Shown here piece after piece: positions 17,817 through 28,374 of a DNA stretch of 64,000 nt (position 1 is its first letter; each line of letters opens with the position of its first letter). The DNA comes from Bosea sp. Tri-49. GTDB lineage: Bacteria > Pseudomonadota > Alphaproteobacteria > Rhizobiales > Beijerinckiaceae. The notes beneath the pieces were generated by a model. It did no database searches. It had not been told where the DNA came from and was given only the letters and a program-made list of their open reading frames with translations. Position numbers and translations under genes: made by a program. The stretch spans positions 2,852,001-2,916,000 of the forward strand of contig NZ_CP017946.1 of the NCBI RefSeq assembly GCF_003952665.1, written 5' to 3'.

Positions 17817-18234
17817 CGCATCACCGTTCCGTTTGCCGGCGCAACCTGCTCTTTCGCGGCGCGCCGGGAGCCGCTAGATAACAGCCCTGCACTGAACGCG
17901 CTACGCGGCTGCCGCTGCGACAGTCTCACCGCGTTGCCCGTGCAGTTTGGAACTGGTAGAAGCACGTCATGACGGTGAAACGGCAGAACAGGAGCGAAGT
18001 CCGGCGCGTAGTGCGCCGCACGTTGAACCTGCGCCGTTTTCCGACCACCCAGGGCTTCGCTGCGCTGCATGACCATGCCCGCCTGCCCTGGCGCTTCTTC
18101 GGCCGCTTCACGGCCTCGCTCGCAGCCGGCCTTAGCTGCGCCTGAGACCGGCCGTCCGGCCGGCGACAGGCCGTTGCGATGCGCGCTGGCCCTTTGGGCC
18201 GCCACCGATTTCCATACCGAAGGCAATTGAAGCC
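17817..18234. other. Long leader/intergenic region before leuC
   Basis: 418 bp. Holds a possible 58-codon small ORF (17969-18145) and, close to leuC, GC-rich hairpins: CCGGCC-GT-CCGGCCGG near 18148 and GGCCC-TTT-GGGCC near 18189. A transcribed leader with attenuator-like folds is possible, but I see no run of leucine codons. Confidence 0.45.
17969..18145 (+). CDS. Possible small ORF upstream of leuC
   Basis: 58 codons from ATG 17969, beginning [20 protein letters not shown] and ending AAGLSCA. Strongly basic N-terminal half (about ten Arg/Lys in 25) and a Phe/Trp-rich segment [10 protein letters not shown]. Ribosome site weak. It does not carry clustered Leu codons as a leucine attenuator would. 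May be a real small protein, a leader peptide or chance; no family recognised. Confidence 0.3.
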   Translation: MTVKRQNRSEVRRVVRRTLNLRRFPTTQGFAALHDHARLPWRFFGRFTASLAAGLSCA

Positions 18235-19653
18235 ATGACTGCGACCAAGGCCCCCACCACCCTCTACGACAAGATCTTCGAGGACCACGTCGTCGACCGT
18301 CAGGACGACGGCACCTGCCTACTCTATATCGACCGCCACCTCGTCCACGAGGTCACCAGCCCGCAGGCCTTCGAGGGCCTGCGCATGACTGGCCGCAAGG
18401 TCCATGCGCCGCACAAGACGCTGGCCGTCGTCGACCACAACATCCCGACGACCGACCGCAGCAAGGGCATCGCCGAGGAAGAGAGCCGCATCCAGGTCGA
18501 GGCGCTGGCCAGGAACGCCAAGGAATTCGGCGTCGAGTATTTCAACGAGCTCGATATCCGCCAGGGCATCGTCCACATCGTCGGCCCCGAGCAGGGCTTC
18601 ACCCTGCCCGGCACCACCATCGTCTGCGGCGACAGCCACACCTCGACGCATGGCGCCTTCGGCGCGCTGGCCCATGGCATCGGCACCTCGGAGGTCGAGC
18701 ATGTGCTCGCCACCCAGACGCTGATCCAGAAGAAGGCCAGGAACATGCTGGTCCAGGTCGACGGCACACCCGCTCCGGGCGTCGGCGCCAAGGACATCAC
18801 GCTCGCCATCATCGGCGAGATCGGCACCGCCGGCGGCACCGGCTCGGTGATCGAATATGCCGGCGAGGCCATTCGGGGCCTCTCGATGGAAGGCCGCATG
18901 ACGGTCTGCAACATGTCGATCGAGGGCGGCGCCCGCGCCGGCATGGTCGCGCCGGACGAGAAGGCCTACGCATATCTGAAAGGCCGGCCGAAGGCGCCGC
19001 AGGGCGCCGCCTGGGACGAGGCGCTGCGCTACTGGGAGACGCTGCGGACCGACGAGGGCGCGCATTTCGACCGCATCGTCAGGCTCGATGCCGCCAACCT
19101 GCCGCCGATCGTATCCTGGGGCACCAGCCCAGAGGACGTGATCTCGGTGACCGGCGCCGTGCCCGATCCTGCGCTGATCGAGGACGAGACCAAGCGCAGC
19201 TCGAAGCAGCGCGCGCTCGACTATATGGGTCTGACTGCCGGCACCAAGATGACCGAGATCCCGCTCGACGTGATCTGGATCGGCTCCTGCACCAATGGCC
19301 GCATCGAGGATCTGCGTACGGTCGCCAAGATCGTCGAGGGCAAGAAGATCCATGAGAGCCTGGACTACGCCATGATCGTGCCGGGCTCGGGCCTGGTGAA
19401 GCAGCAGGCCGAGGCCGAGGGGCTCGACAAGATCTTCCTCGCCGCCGGTTTCGAATGGCGCGAGCCGGGCTGCTCGATGTGCCTCGGCATGAACCCGGAC
19501 CAGCTCAAGCCGGGCCAGCGCGCCGCCTCGACCTCGAACCGCAATTTCGAGGGCCGCCAGGGCTTCAAGGGCCGCACCCACCTGGTCTCGCCGGCGATGG
19601 CGGCGGCGGCGTCCCTGATCGGCCACTTTGTCGACGTGCGGACGCTGGGCTGA
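18235..19653 (+). CDS. leuC: 3-isopropylmalate dehydratase large subunit
   Basis: With LeuD, isomerises 2-isopropylmalate to 3-isopropylmalate in leucine synthesis. 472 residues. The [4Fe-4S] cluster ligands are Cys352 in GSCTNGR and Cys413/Cys416 in [24 protein letters not shown] is the aconitase-family substrate loop. Length and start (ATG 18235, [20 protein letters not shown]) match the family. The partner leuD lies 1.4 kb downstream, after three small genes. Confidence 0.98.
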   Translation: MTATKAPTTLYDKIFEDHVVDRQDDGTCLLYIDRHLVHEVTSPQAFEGLRMTGRKVHAPHKTLAVVDHNIPTTDRSKGIAEEESRIQVEALARNAKEFGVEYFNELDIRQGIVHIVGPEQGFTLPGTTIVCGDSHTSTHGAFGALAHGIGTSEVEHVLATQTLIQKKARNMLVQVDGTPAPGVGAKDITLAIIGEIGTAGGTGSVIEYAGEAIRGLSMEGRMTVCNMSIEGGARAGMVAPDEKAYAYLKGRPKAPQGAAWDEALRYWETLRTDEGAHFDRIVRLDAANLPPIVSWGTSPEDVISVTGAVPDPALIEDETKRSSKQRALDYMGLTAGTKMTEIPLDVIWIGSCTNGRIEDLRTVAKIVEGKKIHESLDYAMIVPGSGLVKQQAEAEGLDKIFLAAGFEWREPGCSMCLGMNPDQLKPGQRAASTSNRNFEGRQGFKGRTHLVSPAMAAAASLIGHFVDVRTLG

Positions 19654-19679
19654 AGCGGGTCGTTTCGCGGGAGGACGTC

Positions 19680-19925
19680 ATGAGCACCGATCCCCGCGAA
19701 GCCGCCCGCGCCAAGGAGGCCAAGGAAGCGCTCGATCGCGTCAGGCGCGACGATGAGAGCTTCCTCGGCTCATCCATGGGGCGCGCGGCCGACCACTTCT
19801 CCGGCAAGGACGCGCCGGAAGGCGATCAAATCGAGATCTGGGGCCGGCGTATCGGCCGCGGTCTCTCGCTGATCGCCTTCATCGGCCTGTCATGGTGGCT
19901 CGGGCATCAATTGAAGATCTGGTGA
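19680..19925 (+). CDS. Small single-helix membrane protein
   Basis: 81 residues: a charged N-terminal region (MSTDPREAARAKEAKEALDR), then one C-terminal membrane helix (about 58-76, ending WWLGHQLKIW). GGGAGG precedes ATG 19680. The stop overlaps the next start as TGATG, so it is co-translated with the zincin gene. Function unknown; conserved-looking position between leuC and leuD. Confidence 0.7.
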   Translation: MSTDPREAARAKEAKEALDRVRRDDESFLGSSMGRAADHFSGKDAPEGDQIEIWGRRIGRGLSLIAFIGLSWWLGHQLKIW

Positions 19926-20383
19926 TGGGCAGCGTTCCCTCGATCAAGACAAGCGCCTCGATTGAAGGCTCGCAGGGTCTCGACTGGGATGGCGTGCGTG
20001 CGCCGTCCAGCGCTGAGTTCGAAGTGCTGGCGCAGGCGGCCTATGACCGCCTGCCCAATGATTTCCGCAAGCTCTGCGCCGACCTCGTCATCAACGTCAC
20101 CGAGTTCCCCGAGGACGACGTGCTGAAGGAGCTCGAAGCCGAGAGCCCCTTCGACCTGCTCGGCCTGTTCTCAGGGATCGGCCTGCCGCAGCAGGGCTAT
20201 GCCCCGCAGACCGGGCAGATGCCCAACACCATCCATCTCTACCGGCGGCCGATCCTCGACTACTGGGCCGAGCATGACGAGAGCCTGGGCGCCATCGTCA
20301 CCCATGTGCTCGTCCACGAGATCGGCCACCATTTCGGCTTCGACGACGACGATATGGACGCAATCGAGAAGGCGGCGGGATAG
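19925..20383 (+). CDS. Metallopeptidase-family protein (zincin-like, PF06262 type)
   Basis: 152 residues. The zinc motif HEIGHH places ligands His131 and His135 and catalytic Glu132, followed by FGFDDDDM typical of the short minimal-MMP-like family. No signal peptide or helix, so cytoplasmic. Start overlaps the stop of the preceding membrane protein. Substrate unknown; many members sit in alphaproteobacterial leu or amino-acid loci. Confidence 0.88.
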   Translation: MGSVPSIKTSASIEGSQGLDWDGVRAPSSAEFEVLAQAAYDRLPNDFRKLCADLVINVTEFPEDDVLKELEAESPFDLLGLFSGIGLPQQGYAPQTGQMPNTIHLYRRPILDYWAEHDESLGAIVTHVLVHEIGHHFGFDDDDMDAIEKAAG

Positions 20384-20388
20384 AGACG

Positions 20389-21021
20389 ATGCTGGACGAA
20401 CTGATCCGCCACTTGCCCGACCTCGCCTTGGTCTTCTCGGCGTTCTTCATCGCTGTCGCCAGCCCCGGACCGAGCAATCTCCAGGTGATGGCGACCTCGA
20501 TGGAGCATGGCAGACGGGCCGGGATGACGCTCGCGCTCGGCGTCACCACGGGATCGCTGACCTGGGGCATCCTCGCCGCGGTCGGCGTCACCGCCCTGAT
20601 CGTCGCCCATCCCGGCGCGCTCTACGCCATCAAGATCGTCGGCGGGCTCTATCTGCTGTTCCTGGCCTGGCGCTCGGCCCGCTCGGCCATGCAGGCGGAG
20701 ATGCCGCCGCCGAAAGCCAGTGGCTCGGGCCGCCGCCTCTATCTGCGCGGCTACCTGATGCACCTCACCAACCCGAAGGCGATCCTGAGCTGGACGGCGA
20801 TCATCGCGCTCGGCCTCAGGCCCGAAACGCCAGCGGTGGTGCTCTACGCCATCATCCTCGGCTGCCTGACGATCTCGCTCGCGATCAACCAGACCTATGC
20901 CTACCTGTTCTCGACGGCGTCGATGGTGGCGGGCTACCGCAGGATCCGCCGCCGCGCCGAAGCTTGCCTCGCCGCCTTCTTCACCTTCGCCAGCTTCAAG
21001 CTCCTGACGGCGCAGCTCTGA
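20389..21021 (+). CDS. LysE/RhtB-family amino-acid exporter
   Basis: 210-residue inner-membrane translocator with about six helices; the N-terminal signature [20 protein letters not shown] and [11 protein letters not shown] near residue 125 are family hallmarks. It lies 5 bp after the zincin gene and ahead of leuD, so it is probably transcribed with leucine genes; export of leucine or a related amino acid is a reasonable but unproven guess. Confidence 0.9.
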   Translation: MLDELIRHLPDLALVFSAFFIAVASPGPSNLQVMATSMEHGRRAGMTLALGVTTGSLTWGILAAVGVTALIVAHPGALYAIKIVGGLYLLFLAWRSARSAMQAEMPPPKASGSGRRLYLRGYLMHLTNPKAILSWTAIIALGLRPETPAVVLYAIILGCLTISLAINQTYAYLFSTASMVAGYRRIRRRAEACLAAFFTFASFKLLTAQL

Positions 21022-21067
21022 CGCGCCGCCTCGCCCACATCACGAAAGACCTGCCGGAGTACCCGCC

Positions 21068-21670
21068 ATGCAGCCCTTCACCACCCTGACCTCGACCCCT
21101 GCCCCGCTGAAGGTGATCAATGTCGACACCGACATGATCATCCCCAAGCAGTACCTGAAGACGATCAAGCGCACCGGGCTGGGCACCGCGCTGTTCTCGG
21201 AGATGCGCTACAAGGACGACGGCTCGGAGAATCCCGATTTCGTCCTGAACCAGCCGGCCTATCGCAAGTCGGAGATCCTGGTCGCCGGCGACAATTTCGG
21301 TTGCGGCTCGTCGCGCGAGCACGCGCCCTGGGCGCTGCTCGACTTCGGCATCCGCTGCGTGATCTCCACGAGCTTCGCCGACATCTTCTACAATAACTGC
21401 TTCAAGAACGGCATCCTGCCGATCGTGGTCAGCCAGGAAGATCTCGACAAGCTGTTCGACGACGCCGATCGCGGCTCGAACGCGACGCTGACCGTCGACC
21501 TTCAGAACCAGAGCATCAAGGGCCCGGATGGCGGCACGGTGACCTTCGAGATCGACCCGTTCCGCAAGCACTGCCTGCTCAACGGCCTCGACGATATCGG
21601 CCTCACTATGGAGAAGTCGACCAAGATCGACGCCTATGAAGAAAAGCTGAAGGGCCGCGCCTGGGCTTGA
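21068..21670 (+). CDS. leuD: 3-isopropylmalate dehydratase small subunit
   Basis: Small swivel-domain subunit of isopropylmalate isomerase, 200 residues. Signature [16 protein letters not shown] at about 75-90 and the end [20 protein letters not shown] are diagnostic. Pairs with LeuC at 18.2-19.7 kb. Followed by an intergenic inverted-repeat element. Confidence 0.98.
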   Translation: MQPFTTLTSTPAPLKVINVDTDMIIPKQYLKTIKRTGLGTALFSEMRYKDDGSENPDFVLNQPAYRKSEILVAGDNFGCGSSREHAPWALLDFGIRCVISTSFADIFYNNCFKNGILPIVVSQEDLDKLFDDADRGSNATLTVDLQNQSIKGPDGGTVTFEIDPFRKHCLLNGLDDIGLTMEKSTKIDAYEEKLKGRAWA

Positions 21671-21692
21671 GCGCTGACGCGTGAACCGCAAC

Positions 21693-21846
21693 CTGCCCCC
21701 TCTCCCCTTGCGGGAGAGGGCTGGGGTGAGGGGTCGCGCCGTCACTAGTCGTTTGCGCCTGACGGCGACGAAACATGAGAGGTCTCGCGACCCCTCATCC
21801 GTCTCGGCTTCGCCGAGCCACCTTCTCCCGCAGGGGGAGAAGGGAG
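21693..21846. repeat. Intergenic inverted-repeat element (CTCTCCC...GGGAGAGGG type)
   Basis: Two outer modules in opposite orientation: left 21701-21738, with CTCCCCTTGCGGGAGAGGG and GGTGAGGGGTCGCG; right about 21797-21845, with CGCGACCCCTCAT and CTTCTCCCGCAGGGGGAG. Each module holds its own hairpin. A related element is at 41472-41619. Such units are common between genes in Hyphomicrobiales and here separate convergent leuD and DUF1501. Confidence 0.7.
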
Positions 21847-21848
21847 GG

Positions 21849-23093
21849 CTACACCACCAACCCCTGCATCGGCTTGAGATCACCGCTGCCGGGAAAGACC
21901 TTCTCGGCCAGCACCGGGCCAGACAATCCGAAGAGATCGGCGACGACGCCCTTGGCGACGGCACGGATGTCGGTGGTCGGCCTGAGGTCGCGCTGCTCAT
22001 GCAATTGCTCCGGCTTGAGGCCGGGCCAGTCGACGATCATCCGCTTGCCCCTGACCGCACCTCCGACCAGGAAGGCGACCGTGCCGGTGCCGTGATCGGT
22101 GCCGACCGTGCCGTTGACGCGGGCGGTACGGCCGAACTCGGTGACCACCATCACCACCGTGTCCTTCCAGACCGGCCTGAGACCGCTCTCGAAGGTCGCA
22201 AGCGCGCCGTCGAGCCCACCGAGCAAGGTGGCGAGCCGCCCCTTGGCTCCGCCTTCGTTCGCATGCGTATCCCAACCCTCGAAAGCCAATGCAGCGATGC
22301 GCGGGCCGTCCTCGGCGCCGACCAGCCGGGCGGCTCCCTCGGCGATGCGCTTCATCCCCTCGGCACTATCCGGCCCGCCGCCGCCACGCGGCTGTTCGGC
22401 ACCTTGCCGGGACGCGATCAATTCGGTCTCGATCGCCCGCTTCAGCACGAGCGCCAGAGCGGGATCGCGCTCGCCATAGAGATCGCCGAGACGCTGGACG
22501 AGATCGGCGCCGGCCCGTGCCATGCGCGGCGGCGCCCAGCCGAGCACCGGCGCCTCGCCCCGCACGACCAAAGGCGGCACCACGCCGACGCCGAGCGCGC
22601 CATGGCGCGAGACTGCTTCGCCCGGCGGCAGGCTGGCGATCAGCCGGTTGAGCCAGCCTGAATCGGTCTTGCCCGGACCACCCTGCCCGCTCTCCAGCAC
22701 ATCTTGCCCATCGAAATGCGAGCGCTCGCGATAGCCGGTGGCACTGGCATGGACGATCGCCGCCTGCCCGCCGGCATAGAGCCGCGCCAGGTTGGGCATC
22801 GCCGGATGCAGATAGAAGAAGCCGTCGAGCGGCAGCGCCGCCTCAGGCCCGTCCTTCGCCAACGCGATCCCCTCGCGCAGATCGGCGTAGTTGGGATCGC
22901 CGAGCGGCGGCACGGCCGAGAGCCCATCGAGTGCACCGCGCAGCACCACCAGCAGGAAACGGGAATCGCGCGAGCCGGCCGCTGCATGGGCGAATTTCGG
23001 CATGTAGGACCAGGCGAAGAGTGCGCTGGCCGCCCCCAATACGGCGCGGCGTGAGGGCGTCATCCGTTCGCAATCGTCATCGTCGGCGGCCAT
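21849..23093 (-). CDS. DUF1501 secreted protein
   Basis: 414 residues. N-terminal Tat-like signal SRRAVLGAASALFAWS (about 12-30), then a sulfatase/alkaline-phosphatase-like fold in DUF1501 proteins; VVTEFGRTARVNGTVGTDHG near 320 is the conserved core. GGAGG gives ATG 23093; the GTG at 23099 overlaps the upstream stop. It follows the DUF1800 gene directly; this pair is widespread and is exported, but its biochemical role is not established. Confidence 0.9.
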   Translation of the reverse strand: MAADDDDCERMTPSRRAVLGAASALFAWSYMPKFAHAAAGSRDSRFLLVVLRGALDGLSAVPPLGDPNYADLREGIALAKDGPEAALPLDGFFYLHPAMPNLARLYAGGQAAIVHASATGYRERSHFDGQDVLESGQGGPGKTDSGWLNRLIASLPPGEAVSRHGALGVGVVPPLVVRGEAPVLGWAPPRMARAGADLVQRLGDLYGERDPALALVLKRAIETELIASRQGAEQPRGGGGPDSAEGMKRIAEGAARLVGAEDGPRIAALAFEGWDTHANEGGAKGRLATLLGGLDGALATFESGLRPVWKDTVVMVVTEFGRTARVNGTVGTDHGTGTVAFLVGGAVRGKRMIVDWPGLKPEQLHEQRDLRPTTDIRAVAKGVVADLFGLSGPVLAEKVFPGSGDLKPMQGLVV

Positions 23094-23095
23094 GC

Positions 23096-24541
<1,446 letters not shown>

Positions 24542-24637
24542 GCTGTCGTCTCCGCTATCCGCGTTGCCGATTGCAAGCTCCACTGCAACTATGGCGAAAG
24601 CCCGGTCAACTCCTCAATCATCTCCCGAGACGAGAAA

Positions 24638-24665
24638 GGCCGCCGTCCCTCGCGGAACGGCGGCC
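24638..24665 (-). terminator. Terminator of the DUF4394 gene
   Basis: On the minus strand, stem GGCCGCCGT with ACGGCGGCC (9 bp), followed by TTTCTCGTCTCG. It lies 28 bp past the stop at 24693. Confidence 0.75.
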
Positions 24666-24692
24666 TCCCGCTGATCGGAAGATCAGTAGAGG

Positions 24693-25484
24693 TCACATCG
24701 CCGGCAACGCCGCGACATCACGCACCGGTGCGGTGAGCCCGCCGATCTTGCCAACCATCGCGGCCTTGCCCGAGGTCAGATCGACCTTGTAGAGCCCGCC
24801 ATCGGCGACGAGCCATCCGGTATTCGTGCCGTCGGCTGCCGTCTCGATGTCGAAAGCGATCGCCTTGGGCGTGACGCCAAGCTTGCCGATGGCGCCGAGC
24901 ACGCCGTCATTCGGCGGCGCCTGCTTCAGCAGCCCGCCGATCTTGCCGTCGATGTCGTAGAGCGCCGTCTCCTTGGTGCCCTTGACCGAGTTGCTGTAGG
25001 CGCCGGCGACGATCATCGGCGCTTCGCCCTTGTGCATGTCGGTCTCGGCGAACTTCAGCTTGCCGTCGACCGTGGTCTTGCCGTCGTCGACGTTGACGCG
25101 CAGGTTGGTGCCGTCCGAGCCGATCACGCGCAAGCGATCGGCCGCCGGGTTGAAGTCGACGGACGCCATGGCGCTGGCAGCGAGGACCGTGTCCATCTTC
25201 GACTTCATCGTCGCCTTGCCGGCCTGGTCGATCGTGTAGATCGTGCCGTCGACGCCAAGGGCATAGAGCATGCCGTCGGCGGGGCGGACGTCGATGCCGG
25301 CTATCTTGCCGTTGATGCCGGTGACCTTCATCGACTTGCCGGCCTTCTGGGTCGCGGTGTCGACCATGGTGAGCGTGTCGTCGCCGGTCAGCGCGGCGAG
25401 CATGCCGGCCTGGGCTGCGGTCGCCGCAGCGAAGGTCGTGGCGAGAATGGTGGATGCGAGAAGCAGGTTGCGAGCCTTGGTCAT
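24693..25484 (-). CDS. DUF4394 secreted protein linked to an ECF sigma factor
   Basis: 263 residues. Signal peptide MTKARNLLLASTILATTFAA with cleavage near AQA-GM. The mature part is a beta-propeller-like DUF4394 domain with repeats such as DVRPADGMLYALGVDGTIY and VDFNPAADRLRVIGSDGTNL. GGAGG precedes ATG 25484. It is divergent from an ECF sigma/anti-sigma operon, an arrangement seen repeatedly, and is probably a target of that sigma factor. Role in the envelope is unknown. Confidence 0.9.
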   Translation of the reverse strand: MTKARNLLLASTILATTFAAATAAQAGMLAALTGDDTLTMVDTATQKAGKSMKVTGINGKIAGIDVRPADGMLYALGVDGTIYTIDQAGKATMKSKMDTVLAASAMASVDFNPAADRLRVIGSDGTNLRVNVDDGKTTVDGKLKFAETDMHKGEAPMIVAGAYSNSVKGTKETALYDIDGKIGGLLKQAPPNDGVLGAIGKLGVTPKAIAFDIETAADGTNTGWLVADGGLYKVDLTSGKAAMVGKIGGLTAPVRDVAALPAM

Positions 25485-25561
25485 TGGATGTCCTCCGGTT
25501 CGTGTCGCAATCTCAAAAGAGGGGCGGCCTGCGCCTGCTTTGGCGCGGCACCCATGGCGGA

Positions 25562-25586
25562 TAGCGACGGGATCGCAGGCCGGATG
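25562..25586 (-). promoter_or_regulatory. Candidate ECF promoter for the DUF4394 gene
   Basis: Minus strand CATCC (25582-25586) with GCTA 16 bp on (25562-25565). It faces away from a similar CATCC on the plus strand. SigK-type sigma factors recognise CATCC-like -35 boxes, so the paired elements may be the two targets of this sigma factor. Confidence 0.35.
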
Positions 25587-25613
25587 CGGACGAAAAAATA
25601 AAAGCCCCGGACG

Positions 25614-25638
25614 CATCCAAGACGGCTGCTATCGCGTA
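25614..25638 (+). promoter_or_regulatory. Candidate autoregulated ECF promoter
   Basis: CATCC (25614-25618), 16-bp spacer, CGTA (25635-25638), about 50 bp before the sigma gene start. Mirrors the minus-strand element at 25562-25586. Confidence 0.4.
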
Positions 25639-25687
25639 ACAATGAGCTCGCCGCTTCCGTAGGGACGGCCGGATACCGGGGAGACGG

Positions 25688-26251
25688 ATGGCGACTGACG
25701 CTACGCAGCCGCGACAGACCGGCGAGATCGAAAACGCGCTGCTCGCCTGTGCCGCCGGCGATAAATCAGCGCTCAGGCGCATCTACGAGGCGGAGTCGCC
25801 GCGTATGCTCGGTGTGGCGCAACGTCTGCTGAAGCGCCGGGCCCTGGCGGAGGAAGCGGTGCAGGACGCGTTCGTGCTGGTCTGGAGACATGCGGCCCGC
25901 TTCGATCCCGAGCGCGGCGCCGGCCTGACCTGGATCTACGCCATCCTGCGCAACCGCTCGCTCTCGATCCTGCGCGACGAGAAGCGGACCGAGACCAGCG
26001 ACACACCGATCGCCGAGGAGACGGCGAGCGAGGAGGATGATCCGGAGACCGTGATGTCAAAACTCTCCGACGCCACGGCGCTGCGCGCCTGTCTCGAGAT
26101 GCTGCCGCCGCAACGGCGCGGCCTGGTGCTGCTCGCCTTCGTCCAGGGGCTGACGCATGGCGAGATCGCCGGGCGCCTCAAGCTGCCGCTCGGCACGGTC
26201 AAGTCGTGGATCCGCCGCTCGCTGCTCTCGCTGAAGGAGTGCCTCGGATGA
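25688..26251 (+). CDS. ECF-family sigma factor (SigK-like)
   Basis: 187 residues with sigma region 2 (about 35-100, AEEAVQDAFVLVWRHAARFD, GLTWIYAILRNRSLSILR) and region 4 (about 130-185, LVLLAFVQGLTHGEIAGRL, GTVKSWIRRSLLSLKECL). Overlaps its anti-sigma gene by ATGA and is divergent from DUF4394. The trio matches SigK/RskA-type systems. Signal unknown. Confidence 0.94.
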   Translation: MATDATQPRQTGEIENALLACAAGDKSALRRIYEAESPRMLGVAQRLLKRRALAEEAVQDAFVLVWRHAARFDPERGAGLTWIYAILRNRSLSILRDEKRTETSDTPIAEETASEEDDPETVMSKLSDATALRACLEMLPPQRRGLVLLAFVQGLTHGEIAGRLKLPLGTVKSWIRRSLLSLKECLG

Positions 26252-27000
26252 GCCCCGTCGCCGACGCAGCCTCGCCCGAGTATAATGCGCTCGCGGGCGA
26301 ATATGTCCTCGGCCTGCTCGAAGGCCAGGAGCGCGACGCCGCCGAGCATCGCCTGGAGCAGGACACCGCTTTCGCGACCGCCGTCGAGCGCTGGCGCCGC
26401 CATTTCGCCGCGCTCGACGCGACAGCCACTCCGATCGCGCCTCCCGCCGATCTCTGGTCCCGGATCGAGGCCGGAATAGCGGGCCTGATCCAGCCTGCGA
26501 CCTCCGCGGCAGCAGCGGCACCGCGACAGGCAGCGGCCGGCTCCGGCCGCCTTGCCGACTGGTGGAACAGCTTGTTCGTCTGGCGCGGTGCTGCCTTCGC
26601 CGGCGCGCTGGCGACCGTGCTGCTGGCGGTCGGCCTCATCGGCGCGCTCGACCGTGCCGGGCGCCAGCCGCTGATGGTTGCGGTGCTGCTGACCGACAGC
26701 AATGCCGCCGCCGCCGTGGTGCATACCTTCGCCGACGGCCGCGTCGAGATGCTGCCCTTGCAGAGCATCGACGTGCCGGCCGGCAAGGCGCTGGAAATCT
26801 GGACGCTGTGGGATCGCGCCGTCGGACCGCGCTCGGTCGGCCTGATCGACCGCGCCCGCTCGACGCCGCTCAGGCTCGACAACCTGCCGCTCGGCAAGGA
26901 TCAGCTCTTCGAGATCACGCTGGAACCGGCGACCGGCTCCCCGACCGGTCGGCCGACCGGCCCGATCATCGCCAAGGGAACGACCTCGCAGAGGCTGTGA
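26248..27000 (+). CDS. Anti-sigma factor (RskA type)
   Basis: 250-residue single-pass inner-membrane protein. Cytoplasmic anti-sigma domain at 1-80 (NALAGEYVLGLLEGQERDAA), membrane helix about 112-134 (AAFAGALATVLLAVGLIGAL), and a periplasmic RskA C-terminal domain with LLTDSNAAAAVVHTFADGRV and LEIWTLWDR. Expected to hold the ECF sigma at the membrane until proteolysis. ATGA overlap gives equal translation. Confidence 0.93.
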   Translation: MSPVADAASPEYNALAGEYVLGLLEGQERDAAEHRLEQDTAFATAVERWRRHFAALDATATPIAPPADLWSRIEAGIAGLIQPATSAAAAAPRQAAAGSGRLADWWNSLFVWRGAAFAGALATVLLAVGLIGALDRAGRQPLMVAVLLTDSNAAAAVVHTFADGRVEMLPLQSIDVPAGKALEIWTLWDRAVGPRSVGLIDRARSTPLRLDNLPLGKDQLFEITLEPATGSPTGRPTGPIIAKGTTSQRL

Positions 27001-27001
27001 G

Positions 27002-27047
27002 GCAGTAACTGGCGGCGAGCCTCACAACTCGCCGCAGCCCTTACTGC
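27002..27047. terminator. Bidirectional hairpin between anti-sigma and aminotransferase genes
   Basis: Inner stem GCGGCGAG (27012-27019) with CTCGCCGC (27028-27035), outer pairing GCAGTAA (27002-27008) with TTACTGC (27041-27047). Sits in the 40-bp gap between two convergent stops. No T run. Confidence 0.5.
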
Positions 27048-28225
27048 ATGTCGGCGAACGCCTTCTTCAACCGCTCTGCGGCCTCGACCACCACAGAGCG
27101 CTGGGTCGCAAGGTTGAAGCGCAGGAAGCTGTCGCCGCCAGCGCCGAAGCTCGTACCGTGGTTCACCGCGATCTTCGCCTGCTTCTCGACGCGGGCGATG
27201 AACTCCTTGGCTTCCATCCCGGTGCCGGCGAAATCGACCCAGGCGAGATAGGTCGCCTCCAACGGCATCGAGCGCATACCGGGAATACTGCCGACCGCCT
27301 CGTCGAAGAGCCGGCGGTTGCCGTCGAGATAGGCGACCAGGGAGTCGACCCAGGCTGCGCCTTGCGGGCTGTAGGCAGCCGTCGACATCTCCATGCCGAA
27401 AGAGTTGGGGGATATGCCGAGCGCATTCATCCGGGCGCGGAAGGGCGCGCGCAGCGTTTCGTCGGGGATGATGACGTTGCCGACATGGGCGCCGGCGATG
27501 TTGAAGGTCTTGGTCGTCGCGGTCATCATCACCAGACGACCCATGATCTCCGGCGCGGCATTGGCCATGACCGTGTGCTTGTATCCCGGCATGACCAGAT
27601 CGTGATGGATCTCGTCCGAGACCAGGATCAGGTCGTGGCGGACGCAGAAATCGGCGATCTGCCTGAGCTCGTCACGGCTCCAGACCCGCCCACCGGGATT
27701 GTGCGGCGAGCACAGGATCAGCATCCGCTCCTTGCCGGTCATCTGCGCATCCCAGGCGGGGATGTCGAGGACGTAGCGGCCGTCATCGAGCGCGAGCTTG
27801 CATTCGACGACATCGCGGCCCGCCGCCTTAATGACACGGGCGAAGGCATGGTAGACCGGCGTCATCAGGACGACGCCATCGCCCGGCTTGGTATAGACGT
27901 CGACGCAGAGCGCGGTGCCGTTCACCAGTCCATGCGTGGTGAAGATCGCCTGCGGCTCGACCGCCCAGCCATGGCGCTCCTTCATCCACCAGCGGATGGC
28001 GTCGCTGTTGGTGCGCTCGTCGCCGAAATAGCCGTAAACGCCATGAGCGGCCATCGCCTCGATCGCGGCTTGGACACAAGCCGGCGGCCGAAAGTCCATA
28101 TCGGCGACCCACATGGCGATGCCGTCGGAGACCGGCACGCCGTAGATCGCCTCCATCTTGTCCCATTTGGCGCAGTTGCTGCCGCGGCGGTCGATCCACA
28201 GGTCGAAGTTCTGGGCGAAGTTCAT
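27041..28225 (-). CDS. MalY/PatB-family aminotransferase or C-S lyase
   Basis: PLP fold type I enzyme, 394 residues; the MalY/PatB group mostly cleaves cystathionine-type C-S bonds. MWVADMDFRPP at 38-48 is the group signature, SPHNPGGRVW follows, Asp204 in VSDEIHHDL contacts the cofactor and Lys239 in ATTKTFNIAG binds PLP. ATG 28225 fits the family start (MNFAQNFDLWIDRRG). Alone on its strand. Confidence 0.9.
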   Translation of the reverse strand: MNFAQNFDLWIDRRGSNCAKWDKMEAIYGVPVSDGIAMWVADMDFRPPACVQAAIEAMAAHGVYGYFGDERTNSDAIRWWMKERHGWAVEPQAIFTTHGLVNGTALCVDVYTKPGDGVVLMTPVYHAFARVIKAAGRDVVECKLALDDGRYVLDIPAWDAQMTGKERMLILCSPHNPGGRVWSRDELRQIADFCVRHDLILVSDEIHHDLVMPGYKHTVMANAAPEIMGRLVMMTATTKTFNIAGAHVGNVIIPDETLRAPFRARMNALGISPNSFGMEMSTAAYSPQGAAWVDSLVAYLDGNRRLFDEAVGSIPGMRSMPLEATYLAWVDFAGTGMEAKEFIARVEKQAKIAVNHGTSFGAGGDSFLRFNLATQRSVVVEAAERLKKAFADMQ

Positions 28226-28374
28226 GATGGCTCTCGATGCGTCGCCGGGCAGGCCGACACTATCGCATACCAAGAAAATTCTTCTCCGCCAGCATCGCTT
28301 CGCGCAATTCCAATCTACCGTGGCGGTCTGGCGCGGGCTCGCCGCAGCCACCTCGGGGCTGCTATAGGCCGCTC

